Positions 10,197 to 19,331 are shown, counted from the first letter of the stretch. The stretch: DNA of 64,000 bases from Thermodesulfovibrionia bacterium (GCA_020053105.1 JAGVNU010000084.1:1-64000), one strand, 5' to 3'. Notes: generated by a model from the sequence alone, not told the origin. Numbers and translations: made by a program.

Positions 10197-11741
10197 TCAA
10201 TATGAAGTAATAACCAATATTTTTTTCATCCATATTTCATAAAAACCATAGGTCCCTTTTAGTTCATAGTTAGAAGAAATATAATTATCAAGTATATCTA
10301 TTTTTGTATCAATACTGCTTAAATTTGCCTCACTTTGGAACCGTGTCAATAATAGAGCCAAACGGGGTGGCCTGTTTTTGAATTCATTAACCATTTCCTC
10401 CTGTACTATTGATGTAGTATGAAAGCCTGGATTAAGCACATGGTACCTTGAGGCGCAATCTCTCTCCGAAAGGAAGTAAATTATGGGTTCGTTCCAATTA
10501 AACCTATCATGATTTTTTACACCAACATAAATGTAGTCATTTTTTGAGGTATTTTTCTTTATGTATGCTACAGCATCCCTTATATCCTCTCTAACATTTA
10601 AGTGATTAACCCGCTCAAGGTCAGGGTTGACGTTTTTCAAGACATAACCATTTGTAGTTGACAGTAGTTGCTTTATAACTACCAGCGGTTTAGTTAATGT
10701 AATACAAAAAAAGAGAATAAACAGCACATAAGCAATACGAGAAGACCATATATTCAGCGAGAATCTTTTTATTAATGTATCGAGTAAAACCGGAGCCAGT
10801 AAAATGCCGGTCAGGGCAACCGGGATAATATGTGCCATATCTGATCGCCATCTTGCTTGATTAAAGAAAAATATACCAATGAGGGAGATAAGAAGTATGC
10901 CACAAGCTACTACATCATCTTTTTTGCGCACTATCAGCAATACTGAGGAAATGGCACCGGTAAGCACAACTGCCGGAAAAACATAAAATGGCAGATTCCA
11001 TCTTGTGATTGAGGGATAAGGGAGCCCCATATATTTAGTCATGATCAAAGGTAGTAGTATTAAGTCATTATATAAATAACCTAAAGCAGAATTCATGATA
11101 AAGTAGATAATTACAGGTAAGCTTGCAATGATTCCACTCGCAATAAATATCACGAGAGGTGTCCATGATTGCACTCCCATTATTCTTCTGAATATCAGAA
11201 CACTAGTTACAGCAATAGCCGCATATCCACCCATGTCATGACGGAAAAAAATAGCTAGTACTATGAAGATAGCGCTTAGAATGACATAACTATTTTTCTG
11301 TTTCTTTATATGGAATAGCATGAAATAGATGCTAATAAATATAAACATCACGGATGGATATACAGGATATGCAGGATAACTGCTGTGCTGTAACCAGATA
11401 AGAGACATTACCCAGCCGATTAACGCGGTTCCGGTAGAAGTAAAAAATCTGATAATCATAAAAATTAAAAGAGATAGAAGGGAATTTATTGCCAAGTCAT
11501 AAACTCTTTCAGTCATGACTGACACGCCGAAAACCTTAAATAAAGCGGCAAGCACGCCAATCTGTCCAAGGGGATATTCTGAAGAAAAATTTTTGTGCGG
11601 TATTTGCCCATCAAGGACCTTTTCAGCCCCAACAAGTATAACCGCTTCATCATATGGAGATAATGGTAAGTTGATTATTGGTAGATAATATATTGCAGTA
11701 ATGATAAGCAGGATAATTAAAAACAGGCTTTTCTTGTTCAT
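10197..11741 (-). CDS. PMT/ArnT-like membrane glycosyltransferase
   Basis: A 514-aa protein from the preferred start. It has a membrane anchor, then a first periplasmic loop with an acidic site (LSPYDEAVILVGAEKVLDG) and HKNFSSEYPLGQ, the layout of the GT39/GT83 (PMT, ArnT) superfamily. About ten more helices follow, then a soluble C-terminal domain of about 150 residues. These enzymes move a sugar from a lipid-phosphate donor to lipid A, protein or glycan acceptors. The track starts 15 codons earlier, but that N-terminus (MVCQCFVSQEKRDK) lies inside the upstream methyltransferase gene. MNKKSLFLII at 11741 gives a normal signal-anchor, so I use it. Confidence 0.65.
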   Translation of the reverse strand: MNKKSLFLIILLIITAIYYLPIINLPLSPYDEAVILVGAEKVLDGQIPHKNFSSEYPLGQIGVLAALFKVFGVSVMTERVYDLAINSLLSLLIFMIIRFFTSTGTALIGWVMSLIWLQHSSYPAYPVYPSVMFIFISIYFMLFHIKKQKNSYVILSAIFIVLAIFFRHDMGGYAAIAVTSVLIFRRIMGVQSWTPLVIFIASGIIASLPVIIYFIMNSALGYLYNDLILLPLIMTKYMGLPYPSITRWNLPFYVFPAVVLTGAISSVLLIVRKKDDVVACGILLISLIGIFFFNQARWRSDMAHIIPVALTGILLAPVLLDTLIKRFSLNIWSSRIAYVLFILFFCITLTKPLVVIKQLLSTTNGYVLKNVNPDLERVNHLNVREDIRDAVAYIKKNTSKNDYIYVGVKNHDRFNWNEPIIYFLSERDCASRYHVLNPGFHTTSIVQEEMVNEFKNRPPRLALLLTRFQSEANLSSIDTKIDILDNYISSNYELKGTYGFYEIWMKKILVITSY

Positions 11742-11745
11742 ATTT

Positions 11746-12492
11746 TTATCCCGCTTTTCTTGCGACACAAAACACTGACAAACCAAAGGGGAAATTTATC
11801 CCTGATGTAATTAATTTATTTTCTAACAACAGTAAAAGTGTAAATATTTTATTAAGCCAGTATGGTAAAGGCTTTAAGTCTGATCTTGCATTCTCTGAGT
11901 CAATTGGGGAAAATTTTTCCATAATTCTTTTTGTAACAGCAATAGGGAACAAAATGGTGTTTCGATATGTGATCCTCTCAATTTCAAATCCCGATTCTTC
12001 TAACTTTATTTTTAAATCCTTGATGGTATATCTACGCTTTGTATGAACGGCTTCGTCATGCCTGCCTCGCAGAAAATTATAAGCCGGTAAATTTAATACT
12101 AATATTCCGTCTTTGTTCGTCACACGAGATAGCTCCTTCAGAGCTTTCACATCATCTTCGATGTTCTTGTGATATAAGACATCAAGAGAGATAACAACAT
12201 CAAATGATCCTTTCTTGACCGGGACTTGGCAAATTGTACCCCTTACCAATTTATCCAGGCCTCTTAGCTTACAATACGTTATTGCTTCTTCTGAAAAGTC
12301 CATTCCATAACTTTTATAAGCCCTGCAGTCATCCAGCGTTTTCCCCGTGCCACAACCAGCATCCAGTATTATTAAATTATCTCTTTTCTCTTTAATCCCA
12401 TCAATAAAAGAGAGGACCAATTGCCGTAATCCAACATACCACCAGTAATTTTCTTCTATATTAAATAGAACTTCATATTCCTCTTTTTTCAT
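11746..12492 (-). CDS. class I SAM-dependent methyltransferase
   Basis: A 248-aa protein with the SAM-binding loop ILDAGCGTGKTLDDC near residue 43, the acidic strand end YGMDFSEEAI, and the region VVISLDVLYHKNIEDDV expected for motif IV. The C-terminal third contains a hydrophobic patch that may contact the membrane or a lipid-linked substrate. It directly precedes the PMT-like gene, with 4 bp between the stop and the preferred downstream start, so the two are probably translated together. The substrate is unknown; a lipid-linked sugar or polyprenol is the most economical guess from context. Confidence 0.75.
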   Translation of the reverse strand: MKKEEYEVLFNIEENYWWYVGLRQLVLSFIDGIKEKRDNLIILDAGCGTGKTLDDCRAYKSYGMDFSEEAITYCKLRGLDKLVRGTICQVPVKKGSFDVVISLDVLYHKNIEDDVKALKELSRVTNKDGILVLNLPAYNFLRGRHDEAVHTKRRYTIKDLKIKLEESGFEIERITYRNTILFPIAVTKRIMEKFSPIDSENARSDLKPLPYWLNKIFTLLLLLENKLITSGINFPFGLSVFCVARKAG

Positions 12493-12539
12493 TTTGATCT
12501 TATTTATCTTGCAGCCTGTCTACAAGCAGACGAATATGC

Positions 12540-13649
12540 TCAATCTATGTCCTCTAAAATTTCACATAACTCGGCAATGACTATTTTTTGTTCATCATCA
12601 GTTAATGAAGGATACATCGGTAAATTAAAGATTTCATTAGCAGCTTTTTCTGTATGCGGCAAATCCCCTTCTCGATAACCTAAATATGTATATCCCCTCA
12701 TTGTATGAATGGGCCATGGATAGTTTATGTTGACGAAAATATTATTTATTTGAAGCCGAGAGATAATCTCATCTCTTTCAGGATGTCGACAAACATACAA
12801 ATGATAAACATGCTCATTCCCCGGTATCGTTTTTGGTAAGGTCAGACTTGTTGTTACTAAAAGTCTGTTATATTGCCCGGCAAGTTCTTTTCTGCGTGCA
12901 ATATATTCATCTATGTGAGAAAGCTTGCGCAAAAGGATTTCGGCTTGAAGTTCATCAAGTCTTGAATTATAACCAGGTTCTTCTGAATAGTACGTTTTTT
13001 CCATACCATAAAAGCGAAGTCGCCGCAGCTTTGCATAAAGATTTTCGGCGCTTGTTATTATCATTCCGCCATCGCCAAATCCACCAAGCACTTTGGTAGG
13101 GTAGAATGAAAAAGCGGCAAGATCGGACATGGAACCGGCTTTCTGTCCGTTAAACAACGCTCCATGACTCTGGGCACAATCTTCAATAACTTTTAAATTG
13201 TTGGCACTTGCTATATCATTTACACTTTTCATGTCAACACACTGGCCATAAAGGTGGACCGGCAGAATGCATTTTGTATTCTCTGTAATGACACTATCTA
13301 TAAGAGAAGTATCCATCAGGTATGTTGAAGGGTTGATGTCAACAAAAACAGGCCTGGCGCCGGTTGCAACAATAGCGGAAACAGTCGGGACCGCGGTATT
13401 GGCTACAGTAATGACTTCATCTCCAGCACCTACTCCTAAAGCCTTAAGACCAAGAAAAAGGGCATCTGTACCGCTGTTAACTCCTACCCCAAACTTTACG
13501 CCGCAATAGCCGGCAAATGCTTCCTCGAAATTTTTTACACTCTCTCCCAGTATTAAGCGCCCTGAACTCAACACTTTCTCAATCGCAGAATGAATCTCTT
13601 TCTTTTCTTTCTCATACTCCCTAAGATAATCCCACACTCTTATTTCCAT
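12540..13649 (-). CDS. DegT/DnrJ/EryC1/StrS-family sugar aminotransferase
   Basis: A 369-aa PLP enzyme. The region GVNSGTDALFLGLKALGVGAG and the catalytic-lysine region AFSFYPTKVLGGFGDGG (Lys186 forms the Schiff base) are diagnostic for the DegT/DnrJ/EryC1/StrS family. The aspartate that contacts the PLP pyridine nitrogen is in VIEDCAQSHGA. These enzymes transaminate nucleotide-linked keto-sugars, typically dTDP- or UDP-activated, to make amino sugars for O-antigen, S-layer glycan or capsule. The usual length is 360-390 aa, so the gene is complete. It sits next to an NAD-dependent epimerase/dehydratase. The exact sugar cannot be told from sequence alone. Confidence 0.85.
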   Translation of the reverse strand: MEIRVWDYLREYEKEKKEIHSAIEKVLSSGRLILGESVKNFEEAFAGYCGVKFGVGVNSGTDALFLGLKALGVGAGDEVITVANTAVPTVSAIVATGARPVFVDINPSTYLMDTSLIDSVITENTKCILPVHLYGQCVDMKSVNDIASANNLKVIEDCAQSHGALFNGQKAGSMSDLAAFSFYPTKVLGGFGDGGMIITSAENLYAKLRRLRFYGMEKTYYSEEPGYNSRLDELQAEILLRKLSHIDEYIARRKELAGQYNRLLVTTSLTLPKTIPGNEHVYHLYVCRHPERDEIISRLQINNIFVNINYPWPIHTMRGYTYLGYREGDLPHTEKAANEIFNLPMYPSLTDDEQKIVIAELCEILEDID

Positions 13650-13756
13650 TTTATCCTTATATGAAGCTATTATCAGCTCAAGTTGTGTCTGTAATGTTAG
13701 AATACGTCTTGTCTATCTGATAGAAGTACTATTTTGAAGCACTGTTTGCAGTAGTG

Positions 13757-14764
13757 TCAATTTTCCCAGTAATGATTTCTGTACTTCTGGAAATATTCTA
13801 ATGACAGTGTGATTCCCTCTTCAAGCGAAGTTTTAGGTTCCCATCCTAATTTTGTATTGATTTTCTTATAATCTCCGTAATAGTCTCCGATATCTATCTG
13901 TTTCCGTTCAGGTGGAAAAGGAACAAGGGAATATGATCCCGTCTTATTGATTTTTATTAATAGATTAGCCAAATCCTTGAGGTTGATTGGATCGTTACTT
14001 CCAAGGTTGAAAACCTGACCATAAGCTTCTTCATTGGTTGCCGATATCAAAAGAGCATCAACTACATCTTCAACATAGTTGAAGTCTCGTAATTGTGTTC
14101 CATCGCCAAATACTTTGATTACTTCACCATTAATAAGTTGTTTTATCCAAATGCCCAGAAAAGTCTGGCGAGCGTCTTTAACTCGCATCCGGGGGCCATA
14201 GGTATTAGTTAATCGCAATGAACATGACCGGATTCCGTACACATTATTATAAAGGATATGATACCATTCACCTGCCATTTTGTTTATTCCATTAACATCT
14301 GTAGGATGTAGTAAGTGGCGTTCATCAACAGGCAGATAATCGGGCACCCCATATATCTGACGAGTGCTGGCAAAAACAATTTTTATAGAGGGATTGCAGT
14401 TACGACAGGTTTCCAGAATGGATAGCTGTGCTCGACAATTGATCTCAAGATCAGTATATGGATCTTTCATTGAATCGGCATGAGCTGTCTGTCCCGCTAA
14501 ATTAAATAAATAATCTTTCCCCTGAACCAGATATTGCATGCTATAAATATCCCGAACATCGGCAATATTGACACGAATCTCTTTTTCAATATCATTAATA
14601 TTGAATAAATTGCCTCCGTATTCCGGAATAAGTGAATCAACCAATAAAACCTTTGCACCATAGTCAACCAGACGGCGTGCCAAGTTTGAGCCTATAAATC
14701 CCAAGCCGCCTGTAATGATCACTTTTTTGTCTCGGAATTTCCCAGGATCAATCAATGTATTCAT
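13757..14764 (-). CDS. NAD-dependent epimerase/dehydratase family protein (catalytic Tyr replaced)
   Basis: A 335-aa extended short-chain dehydrogenase. The NAD-binding glycine motif is ITGGLGFIGSNLA near residue 18, and the Ser/Thr of the active site is in FASTRQIYG (residues 131-139). The usual YxxxK motif reads DVNGINK here: Lys162 is present, but the position four residues before it is Asn158 instead of Tyr. The rest (LRLTNTYGPRMR, FNYVEDVVDAL) follows UDP-glucose 4-epimerase and dTDP-glucose 4,6-dehydratase relatives. It probably acts on a nucleotide sugar feeding the neighbouring aminotransferase or glycosyltransferases. The substitution makes a standard epimerase mechanism uncertain. 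Confidence 0.8.
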   Translation of the reverse strand: MNTLIDPGKFRDKKVIITGGLGFIGSNLARRLVDYGAKVLLVDSLIPEYGGNLFNINDIEKEIRVNIADVRDIYSMQYLVQGKDYLFNLAGQTAHADSMKDPYTDLEINCRAQLSILETCRNCNPSIKIVFASTRQIYGVPDYLPVDERHLLHPTDVNGINKMAGEWYHILYNNVYGIRSCSLRLTNTYGPRMRVKDARQTFLGIWIKQLINGEVIKVFGDGTQLRDFNYVEDVVDALLISATNEEAYGQVFNLGSNDPINLKDLANLLIKINKTGSYSLVPFPPERKQIDIGDYYGDYKKINTKLGWEPKTSLEEGITLSLEYFQKYRNHYWEN

Positions 14765-14843
14765 AACTAGTTTTATTAATTCATTTTACTAAAAACCCGA
14801 TTAAACGACCATACAAAATACAATGTTGCCTCGTTGTTTATTA

Positions 14844-15806
14844 TCACTTATCTTCACCATAATATTCACATTTTTTTCTGACCGTATATTGAGGCTTTTT
14901 ATTTAGAGAGATAAAAATTCTTCCTATATATTCGCCAACCATACCGAGCATTATTAATTGTATGCCGCCAAAAATCGAAATTGCTACAAAAATGCTTGCA
15001 AAGCCCACTGGCATGGCGGGATTTAAATACTTTTCAAAAACAGAATAAGCACCTAACACGAATCCAGATGATGCGAATATCAGACCTAGAATAATTGATA
15101 CTCTCAACGGTAGAATGGAAAAATTAGTAAACATATTCAGCCATAATGAAATTAACTTCCTTGCTGTATAACCGGACCTGCCTTCTAGGCGTTCGGTATG
15201 CTCTACCTTAACTTTTCCGATCCTGTCCGTGATTTGTAAAATCAATCCATCAATGTATGGAAAAGGAGATTTATACTTCACGATTTCGTTTACCAGGAAT
15301 TTATTTAAAACTTTAAAACTCGAGAGATATAGATCTCTTGGCTTCTTTAGCATAATATTTGCCATCTTATCATTAAACCAGCTCCCCCAATTTCTAAATA
15401 AAGAATGCTTTTTATTATCGTAAAACGAGTAGACCACATCATATGCATCGCCTAAAGCTGCATTGACAAGCTTAACAACCGCGCTTATGGGATTTTGGAA
15501 ATCGTCATCCATAATCACTGTGTAATCACCGGTCACGTGGTTTAATCCAGCCATTACGGCACTATGCTCACCAACATTCTTTGATAAAGAATAAAATTTT
15601 ATGTTTTCTTTATATTTTTCAAATAAAGAAATGCAAATTTCTTCGGAGCGGTCAATTGAATGATCATTCACAAGTACAATTTCAAGTTTAAAAAGAGAGC
15701 CTAAACTATCGATAAGCTCTTCAACCAATCTACCGATAGTCTTTTCAGAATTGTACACTGGAATTAAAATTGATAATTGAGGCAAGGAGTCATTATTGTT
15801 CATCAT
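14844..15806 (-). CDS. GT2 glycosyltransferase with C-terminal membrane anchor (ArnC/GtrB type)
   Basis: A 320-aa protein with a GT-A nucleotide-sugar domain (LSILIPVYNSEKTIGRLVEE at the start; DDDFQNP as the metal-binding DxD region). Two membrane helices follow near residues 232-255 and 268-295, and then a short cytoplasmic tail. This is the standard layout of polyprenyl-phosphate glycosyltransferases such as ArnC, GtrB and dolichol-phosphate mannose synthase. They make the lipid-linked sugar donors used by GT-C enzymes, several of which are encoded nearby. It is transcribed away from 16088..16756, with a 281-bp divergent spacer that must hold promoters for both, although I see no strong consensus there. 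Confidence 0.8.
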   Translation of the reverse strand: MMNNNDSLPQLSILIPVYNSEKTIGRLVEELIDSLGSLFKLEIVLVNDHSIDRSEEICISLFEKYKENIKFYSLSKNVGEHSAVMAGLNHVTGDYTVIMDDDFQNPISAVVKLVNAALGDAYDVVYSFYDNKKHSLFRNWGSWFNDKMANIMLKKPRDLYLSSFKVLNKFLVNEIVKYKSPFPYIDGLILQITDRIGKVKVEHTERLEGRSGYTARKLISLWLNMFTNFSILPLRVSIILGLIFASSGFVLGAYSVFEKYLNPAMPVGFASIFVAISIFGGIQLIMLGMVGEYIGRIFISLNKKPQYTVRKKCEYYGEDK

Positions 15807-16087
15807 TCTGTCTTCCCGAAATAGAATTAACTCTTTAGGATTACCTCATCATTAATATGAATATCGTCTAATTATAATACTATATTTGAATTAGTGTAGC
15901 CTGAAGACATTGCAGTAATTGTAATTTATACTGTTATGTGGAAAACAAGATTATGTTGTATAATAACACAATATGATTGACCTTATCCCTCCAATCCTCG
16001 ATCTCAGCACGAGGTATATCATTGAATAAGTATTGACTTGTATGTGTTGCACGAAGCTTTTTTAAATAATACGGGGTCATTATTACT

Positions 16088-16756
16088 ATGAAACATATTA
16101 GTGAAAAGCAGTCTAAAATGTATAAATATATATTCCCTGAAGAGGAATTAGCTGCTAAGGAAACGCTGTGGAAAATATTAATTAGTGAAATACTTCAGAA
16201 ATACATTAAAGATAATGACACGGTTCTAGATATCGGGGGCGGTCAATGCTTGTTCATCAATAATATAAAATGTGGGAAAAAGTATGCTAATGATTTAAAC
16301 CCGGACATAGTAAAATATGCTAACAATGATGTCATAACAATCCAAGAAAAAGCAGACAACCTGTCAATGATACCGGATAAAAGCATAGATGTTGTTTTTG
16401 CAAGCAATTTTTTTGAACATATGAAGGATAAAGATGAATTGGAGAAGGTAGTGGAGGAAATACAAAGAATTCTCTCTGTAAATGGTTTGCTCCTTGTTAT
16501 CCAGCCTAATATTCGATACGCATATAAAGAATACTGGGACGTTATCGACCATTATATTCCAATCAGTGACAGCAGTCTTAAGGATTTACTGATTATTAAT
16601 AACTTTAAGATTATAAAATGTTACCCCAAGTTTATGCCGTGGTCTGCTAAACACAAATTGAGCAAGTTAACATTTCTTTTGAAAGTCTATCTTCGCGTTC
16701 CGCTTTTATGGAAAATTTTTGGCAAACAACTGTTTTTGGCAGCACAAAAATTATAG
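16088..16756 (+). CDS. class I SAM-dependent methyltransferase
   Basis: A 222-aa protein with the SAM-binding loop VLDIGGGQCLF and the motif FASNFFEHMKDKDELEKVV typical of Methyltransf_11-like enzymes. This is the first plus-strand gene of the window, and its stop is 13 bp before the next glycosyltransferase start. It is small for the family but has no obvious truncation: the C-terminus ends in a basic, amphipathic segment (FLLKVYLRVPLLWKIFG) that may lie on the membrane. The substrate is unknown; a glycan or lipid-linked intermediate is likely from context. Confidence 0.7.
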   Translation: MKHISEKQSKMYKYIFPEEELAAKETLWKILISEILQKYIKDNDTVLDIGGGQCLFINNIKCGKKYANDLNPDIVKYANNDVITIQEKADNLSMIPDKSIDVVFASNFFEHMKDKDELEKVVEEIQRILSVNGLLLVIQPNIRYAYKEYWDVIDHYIPISDSSLKDLLIINNFKIIKCYPKFMPWSAKHKLSKLTFLLKVYLRVPLLWKIFGKQLFLAAQKL

Positions 16757-16769
16757 CCTACAACATATT

Positions 16770-17480
16770 ATGAATAAACCGTCTATAGCATTATTTTTCC
16801 CTGTTTATGGTGATGAGGGAACGGTTGAGACCGTTGCAATGAAGTCGCTCAAGGTATTATCGGACATTGCTTCACAATATAAAATAATTATTGTTGATGA
16901 TGGAAGTCCTGATAAGTCAGGAGAGATTGCAGATAAATTAGCTGAAAAATACCCTGAGATCATATCTATACATCATGAGACAAATCGTGGATACGGCGCT
17001 GCACTTCAAACAGGTTTTAATTATTCACTCGATTATGAATGGATTTGTTTCACAGACGGTGACAATCAATATGACGTAAACGAATTGTACCATCTATCAA
17101 AATTATTTCATCACTATGACCTGATTGTAACGTTTCGTTATTCCAAAATATATGGAACATTAAGAACATTCATTTCTTTTGTATATAATTTCATAATCAG
17201 ATTTTTGTTTAAATCACGGTTACGTGATCATAATTGCGGACTAAAAGTTATTCGTTCTGAAGTCGTGAAGGATATGAAGCTAATCTCTAATAGCGCATTT
17301 ATCGGTGCTGAAATTATCATCCATGCGATGGTAAAAGGATATCCAATCGGCGAAGCAGGAATTAGCACTTATCCCAGGACATTCGGAGCGTCAAGCGTTA
17401 TGTCAATAAGACACATTACAAATAGTATAAAGGATATGTTTAGAGTATATAATAAGATTTTTAGACAGAAAGGGAGATGA
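16770..17480 (+). CDS. GT2 family glycosyltransferase (polyprenyl-phosphate sugar synthase-like)
   Basis: A 236-aa GT-A fold protein. IALFFPVYGDEGTVETV opens the nucleotide-binding domain, IIIVDDGSPDKSGEIA is the first aspartate motif, and FTDGDNQYD is the DxD metal site. The C-terminal acceptor side has RLRDHNCGLKVIR and YPRTFGASS, both typical of dolichol-phosphate-mannose-synthase-like enzymes. It lacks the two C-terminal membrane helices of the 14844..15806 protein. The track begins 17 codons earlier inside the upstream gene; ATG at 16770, 13 bp after that stop, gives a normal N-terminus. Confidence 0.75.
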   Translation: MNKPSIALFFPVYGDEGTVETVAMKSLKVLSDIASQYKIIIVDDGSPDKSGEIADKLAEKYPEIISIHHETNRGYGAALQTGFNYSLDYEWICFTDGDNQYDVNELYHLSKLFHHYDLIVTFRYSKIYGTLRTFISFVYNFIIRFLFKSRLRDHNCGLKVIRSEVVKDMKLISNSAFIGAEIIIHAMVKGYPIGEAGISTYPRTFGASSVMSIRHITNSIKDMFRVYNKIFRQKGR

Positions 17481-17495
17481 TATAAACAAACGTAA

Positions 17496-17594
17496 AAAAC
17501 TGACCCTGAGACGGATTTTTTAAATCCAAAAGCGGGGAATGTTGTCATCAGGGGCCAGCCTGAATATTTTGACGCTGCAGGAAAATATAATTAA
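17496..17594 (+). pseudogene. 3' fragment of a truncated gene at the edge of the glycan island
   Basis: A reading frame with no start codon, open only from 17496 to a TAA at 17592-17594, encodes a sensible-looking tail (NPKAGNVVIRGQPEYFDAAG). It follows the last island gene and precedes genes of ordinary base composition, so it is probably the remaining 3' end of a gene cut by insertion or deletion at the island boundary. I do not recognise the family. Confidence 0.4.
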
Positions 17595-17596
17595 GG

Positions 17597-17602
17597 TATA
17601 AT
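17597..17602 (+). promoter_or_regulatory. putative -10 box before MBL hydrolase
   Basis: TATAAT lies 6 bp before an ATG at 17609 that opens an 11-codon ORF. That ORF's TGA overlaps the ATG of the hydrolase gene at 17641 (ATGA). No good -35 is visible. Confidence 0.35.
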
Positions 17603-17640
17603 TTATACATGAAAAATATATTATGCATGCGGCGCGGGAC

Positions 17641-18387
17641 ATGAAACTGATTGTATTGGGAAGCGGGACCTGCGTGCCTTCACTGAAGAGAAACGCCCCC
17701 GGCTATTATCTGGAAGCAGAGGGTTTCCGGATACTTGTTGATTGCGGGAGCGGAACACTTCTTCAGCTGGAGAAGGCAGGCAAAAGTTACAGGGACATCG
17801 ATTCTGTATTTATCACTCATAAGCATCCGGACCATTTTGCAGACCTCATGCCTCTGGTCCATGCCCTGATTGCCACTCCAAAATTAAACAGGAACAGGGA
17901 CCTTTATATTTTCTGCCCCAAAGGGTTCGTGGAATATTATGAAGCATCTGTTGTATCGGTGCTTGGACATCCGAATGGATTCTCCGTAAGGACCATAGAA
18001 ACTCCGGACAAGCTTGATTTTGGACCATTTAACATTATTACTGCAAAGACGATACATTCAAAAGACAGTATTGCGTACAGGTTTGAATGCGGGGGTAAAG
18101 CAATCGTCTTTACGGGAGATGCTGATTATGACCAGGGGGTAATAGCTCTCGCCCGGAATGCGGACCTGTTAATCGCAGACTGCTCATTCCCTGATTCCAT
18201 GAAGGCCAGGGGGCATTTAAGCGCGAAAGAGTGCGGGATGGTTGCGGCAAAGGCAGGAGTAAAAAAACTGGCGCTGTCTCATCTTTATCCTGCAGATCCT
18301 CCTGATACCGACAGGATCAGGGAAAGCGGAGAAAACTTTGACGGTGAGATCGTCCTGGCAGAAGACCTGATGACAATCAATATATAA
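17641..18387 (+). CDS. MBL-fold metallo-hydrolase (RNase Z-like)
   Basis: A 248-aa metallo-beta-lactamase-fold protein. The metal-binding motif FITHKHPDHFADL near residue 59 is HxHxDH. An aspartate in FTGDADYD and a late His in LALSHLYP complete the usual two-metal site. Domain order and the N-terminus MKLIVLGSGT match the RNase Z/AtsA-like branch of the superfamily. The family cuts phosphodiesters or other esters, and tRNA 3' processing is possible but not shown. I chose ATG 17641 over 17623 because it gives the canonical beta-strand start and overlaps the TGA of a short upstream ORF. The stop is 18 bp before the HDAC-like gene. Confidence 0.8.
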   Translation: MKLIVLGSGTCVPSLKRNAPGYYLEAEGFRILVDCGSGTLLQLEKAGKSYRDIDSVFITHKHPDHFADLMPLVHALIATPKLNRNRDLYIFCPKGFVEYYEASVVSVLGHPNGFSVRTIETPDKLDFGPFNIITAKTIHSKDSIAYRFECGGKAIVFTGDADYDQGVIALARNADLLIADCSFPDSMKARGHLSAKECGMVAAKAGVKKLALSHLYPADPPDTDRIRESGENFDGEIVLAEDLMTINI

Positions 18388-18404
18388 CAAGGATAACGCA
18401 TGCG

Positions 18405-19262
18405 ATGAAAATATTTTACTCGCCTGAATGTCTTGAGTACTCACAACCCGGGCATCCGGAGTCGCCCTCACGGGTTGAAGCCACCGCTCATTTCCTCAGG
18501 GGAAAGGGTTTTAATTTTACCGGACCTCATCCGTGCAGGGATGAAGATATTCTTTTGGCCCACTCACAAAAATTGATTGACAGCGTAAAAAAGGGGAGTT
18601 TCTTTGATATGGACACACCCTCCTTTTCCGGCATATTTGAAATTGCCATACTGTCTGCCGGCGCTGCCGTTGATGCTGCCATGCATTGTTTGAATCATAA
18701 AGAGACGGCATTTTCACTCATGAGATCCCCGGGACATCACGCGACAAAAAGCGTGCTAGGGGGCTTTTGTTATTTCAACAATATTGCAATAGCATGTTTA
18801 AAGGCCAGGAAGGAAATCGCTGATATCGGGAAAGTAGCGATTATGGATTTTGACTGCCATCATGGAAACGGGACAGAAGATATTGTGCTTGGCAAACAGG
18901 ATTTTCTTTACCTGTCCCTCCACCAAAGCCCGCTCTATCCCGGCACCGGACTAAAGAGCAGAGACAACTGTATGAATTTCCCTCTCCCCTCCGGCGCTGG
19001 TCCTGACCGATATCTATCAGTGCTCGGAGAAGGATTAAAGGCAGTGGAAAAGTTCAATCCTGACCTTCTCGCAATCTCCGCAGGATTTGATTCTTACAAG
19101 CTGGACCCGATTGCCGGGCTTTCCCTTGAGCAGGAAACATATGCGGAAATAGGCAGAATGCTTTCCGGTTTAAATAAACCGACCTTTGCTGTCCTCGAAG
19201 GCGGTTACAGCAGTGACCTCCCGGAGTGTGTGTATCAATTTCTGACGGGGCTCGAAGGGTAG
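18405..19262 (+). CDS. histone deacetylase-family protein (AcuC/APAH-like)
   Basis: A 285-aa zinc hydrolase of the arginase/deacetylase fold. The charge-relay histidines are in RSPGHHATKS, and the zinc ligands are in IMDFDCHHGNGTE (Asp and His) and AGFDSYKLDP (Asp). GHPESPSRVEA near the N-terminus is the standard substrate-loop start. Bacterial members deacetylate lysine side chains of enzymes such as acetyl-CoA synthetase, or acetylated polyamines; which applies here is not evident. It follows the MBL hydrolase closely and may be in the same transcript. Confidence 0.85.
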   Translation: MKIFYSPECLEYSQPGHPESPSRVEATAHFLRGKGFNFTGPHPCRDEDILLAHSQKLIDSVKKGSFFDMDTPSFSGIFEIAILSAGAAVDAAMHCLNHKETAFSLMRSPGHHATKSVLGGFCYFNNIAIACLKARKEIADIGKVAIMDFDCHHGNGTEDIVLGKQDFLYLSLHQSPLYPGTGLKSRDNCMNFPLPSGAGPDRYLSVLGEGLKAVEKFNPDLLAISAGFDSYKLDPIAGLSLEQETYAEIGRMLSGLNKPTFAVLEGGYSSDLPECVYQFLTGLEG

Positions 19263-19316
19263 ACCTGATGCTTCATCGATCTTGCGTTCTTTATGCTAAT
19301 CAAATAATGCCTGTGT

Positions 19317-19322
19317 TATAAT
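19317..19322 (+). promoter_or_regulatory. putative -10 box very close to hisC start
   Basis: TATAAT lies 9 bp before the GTG start of hisC, so a transcript from it would have almost no 5' leader. No convincing -35 at 17 bp is visible. Confidence 0.4.
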
Positions 19323-19331
19323 TCCGGGCAG

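Noticed and set aside
15807-16087. Divergent promoter with a TATAAT near 15958
   Set aside because: A -10-like string is present, but there is no matching -35 and AT-rich DNA gives many such strings, so I list no promoter.
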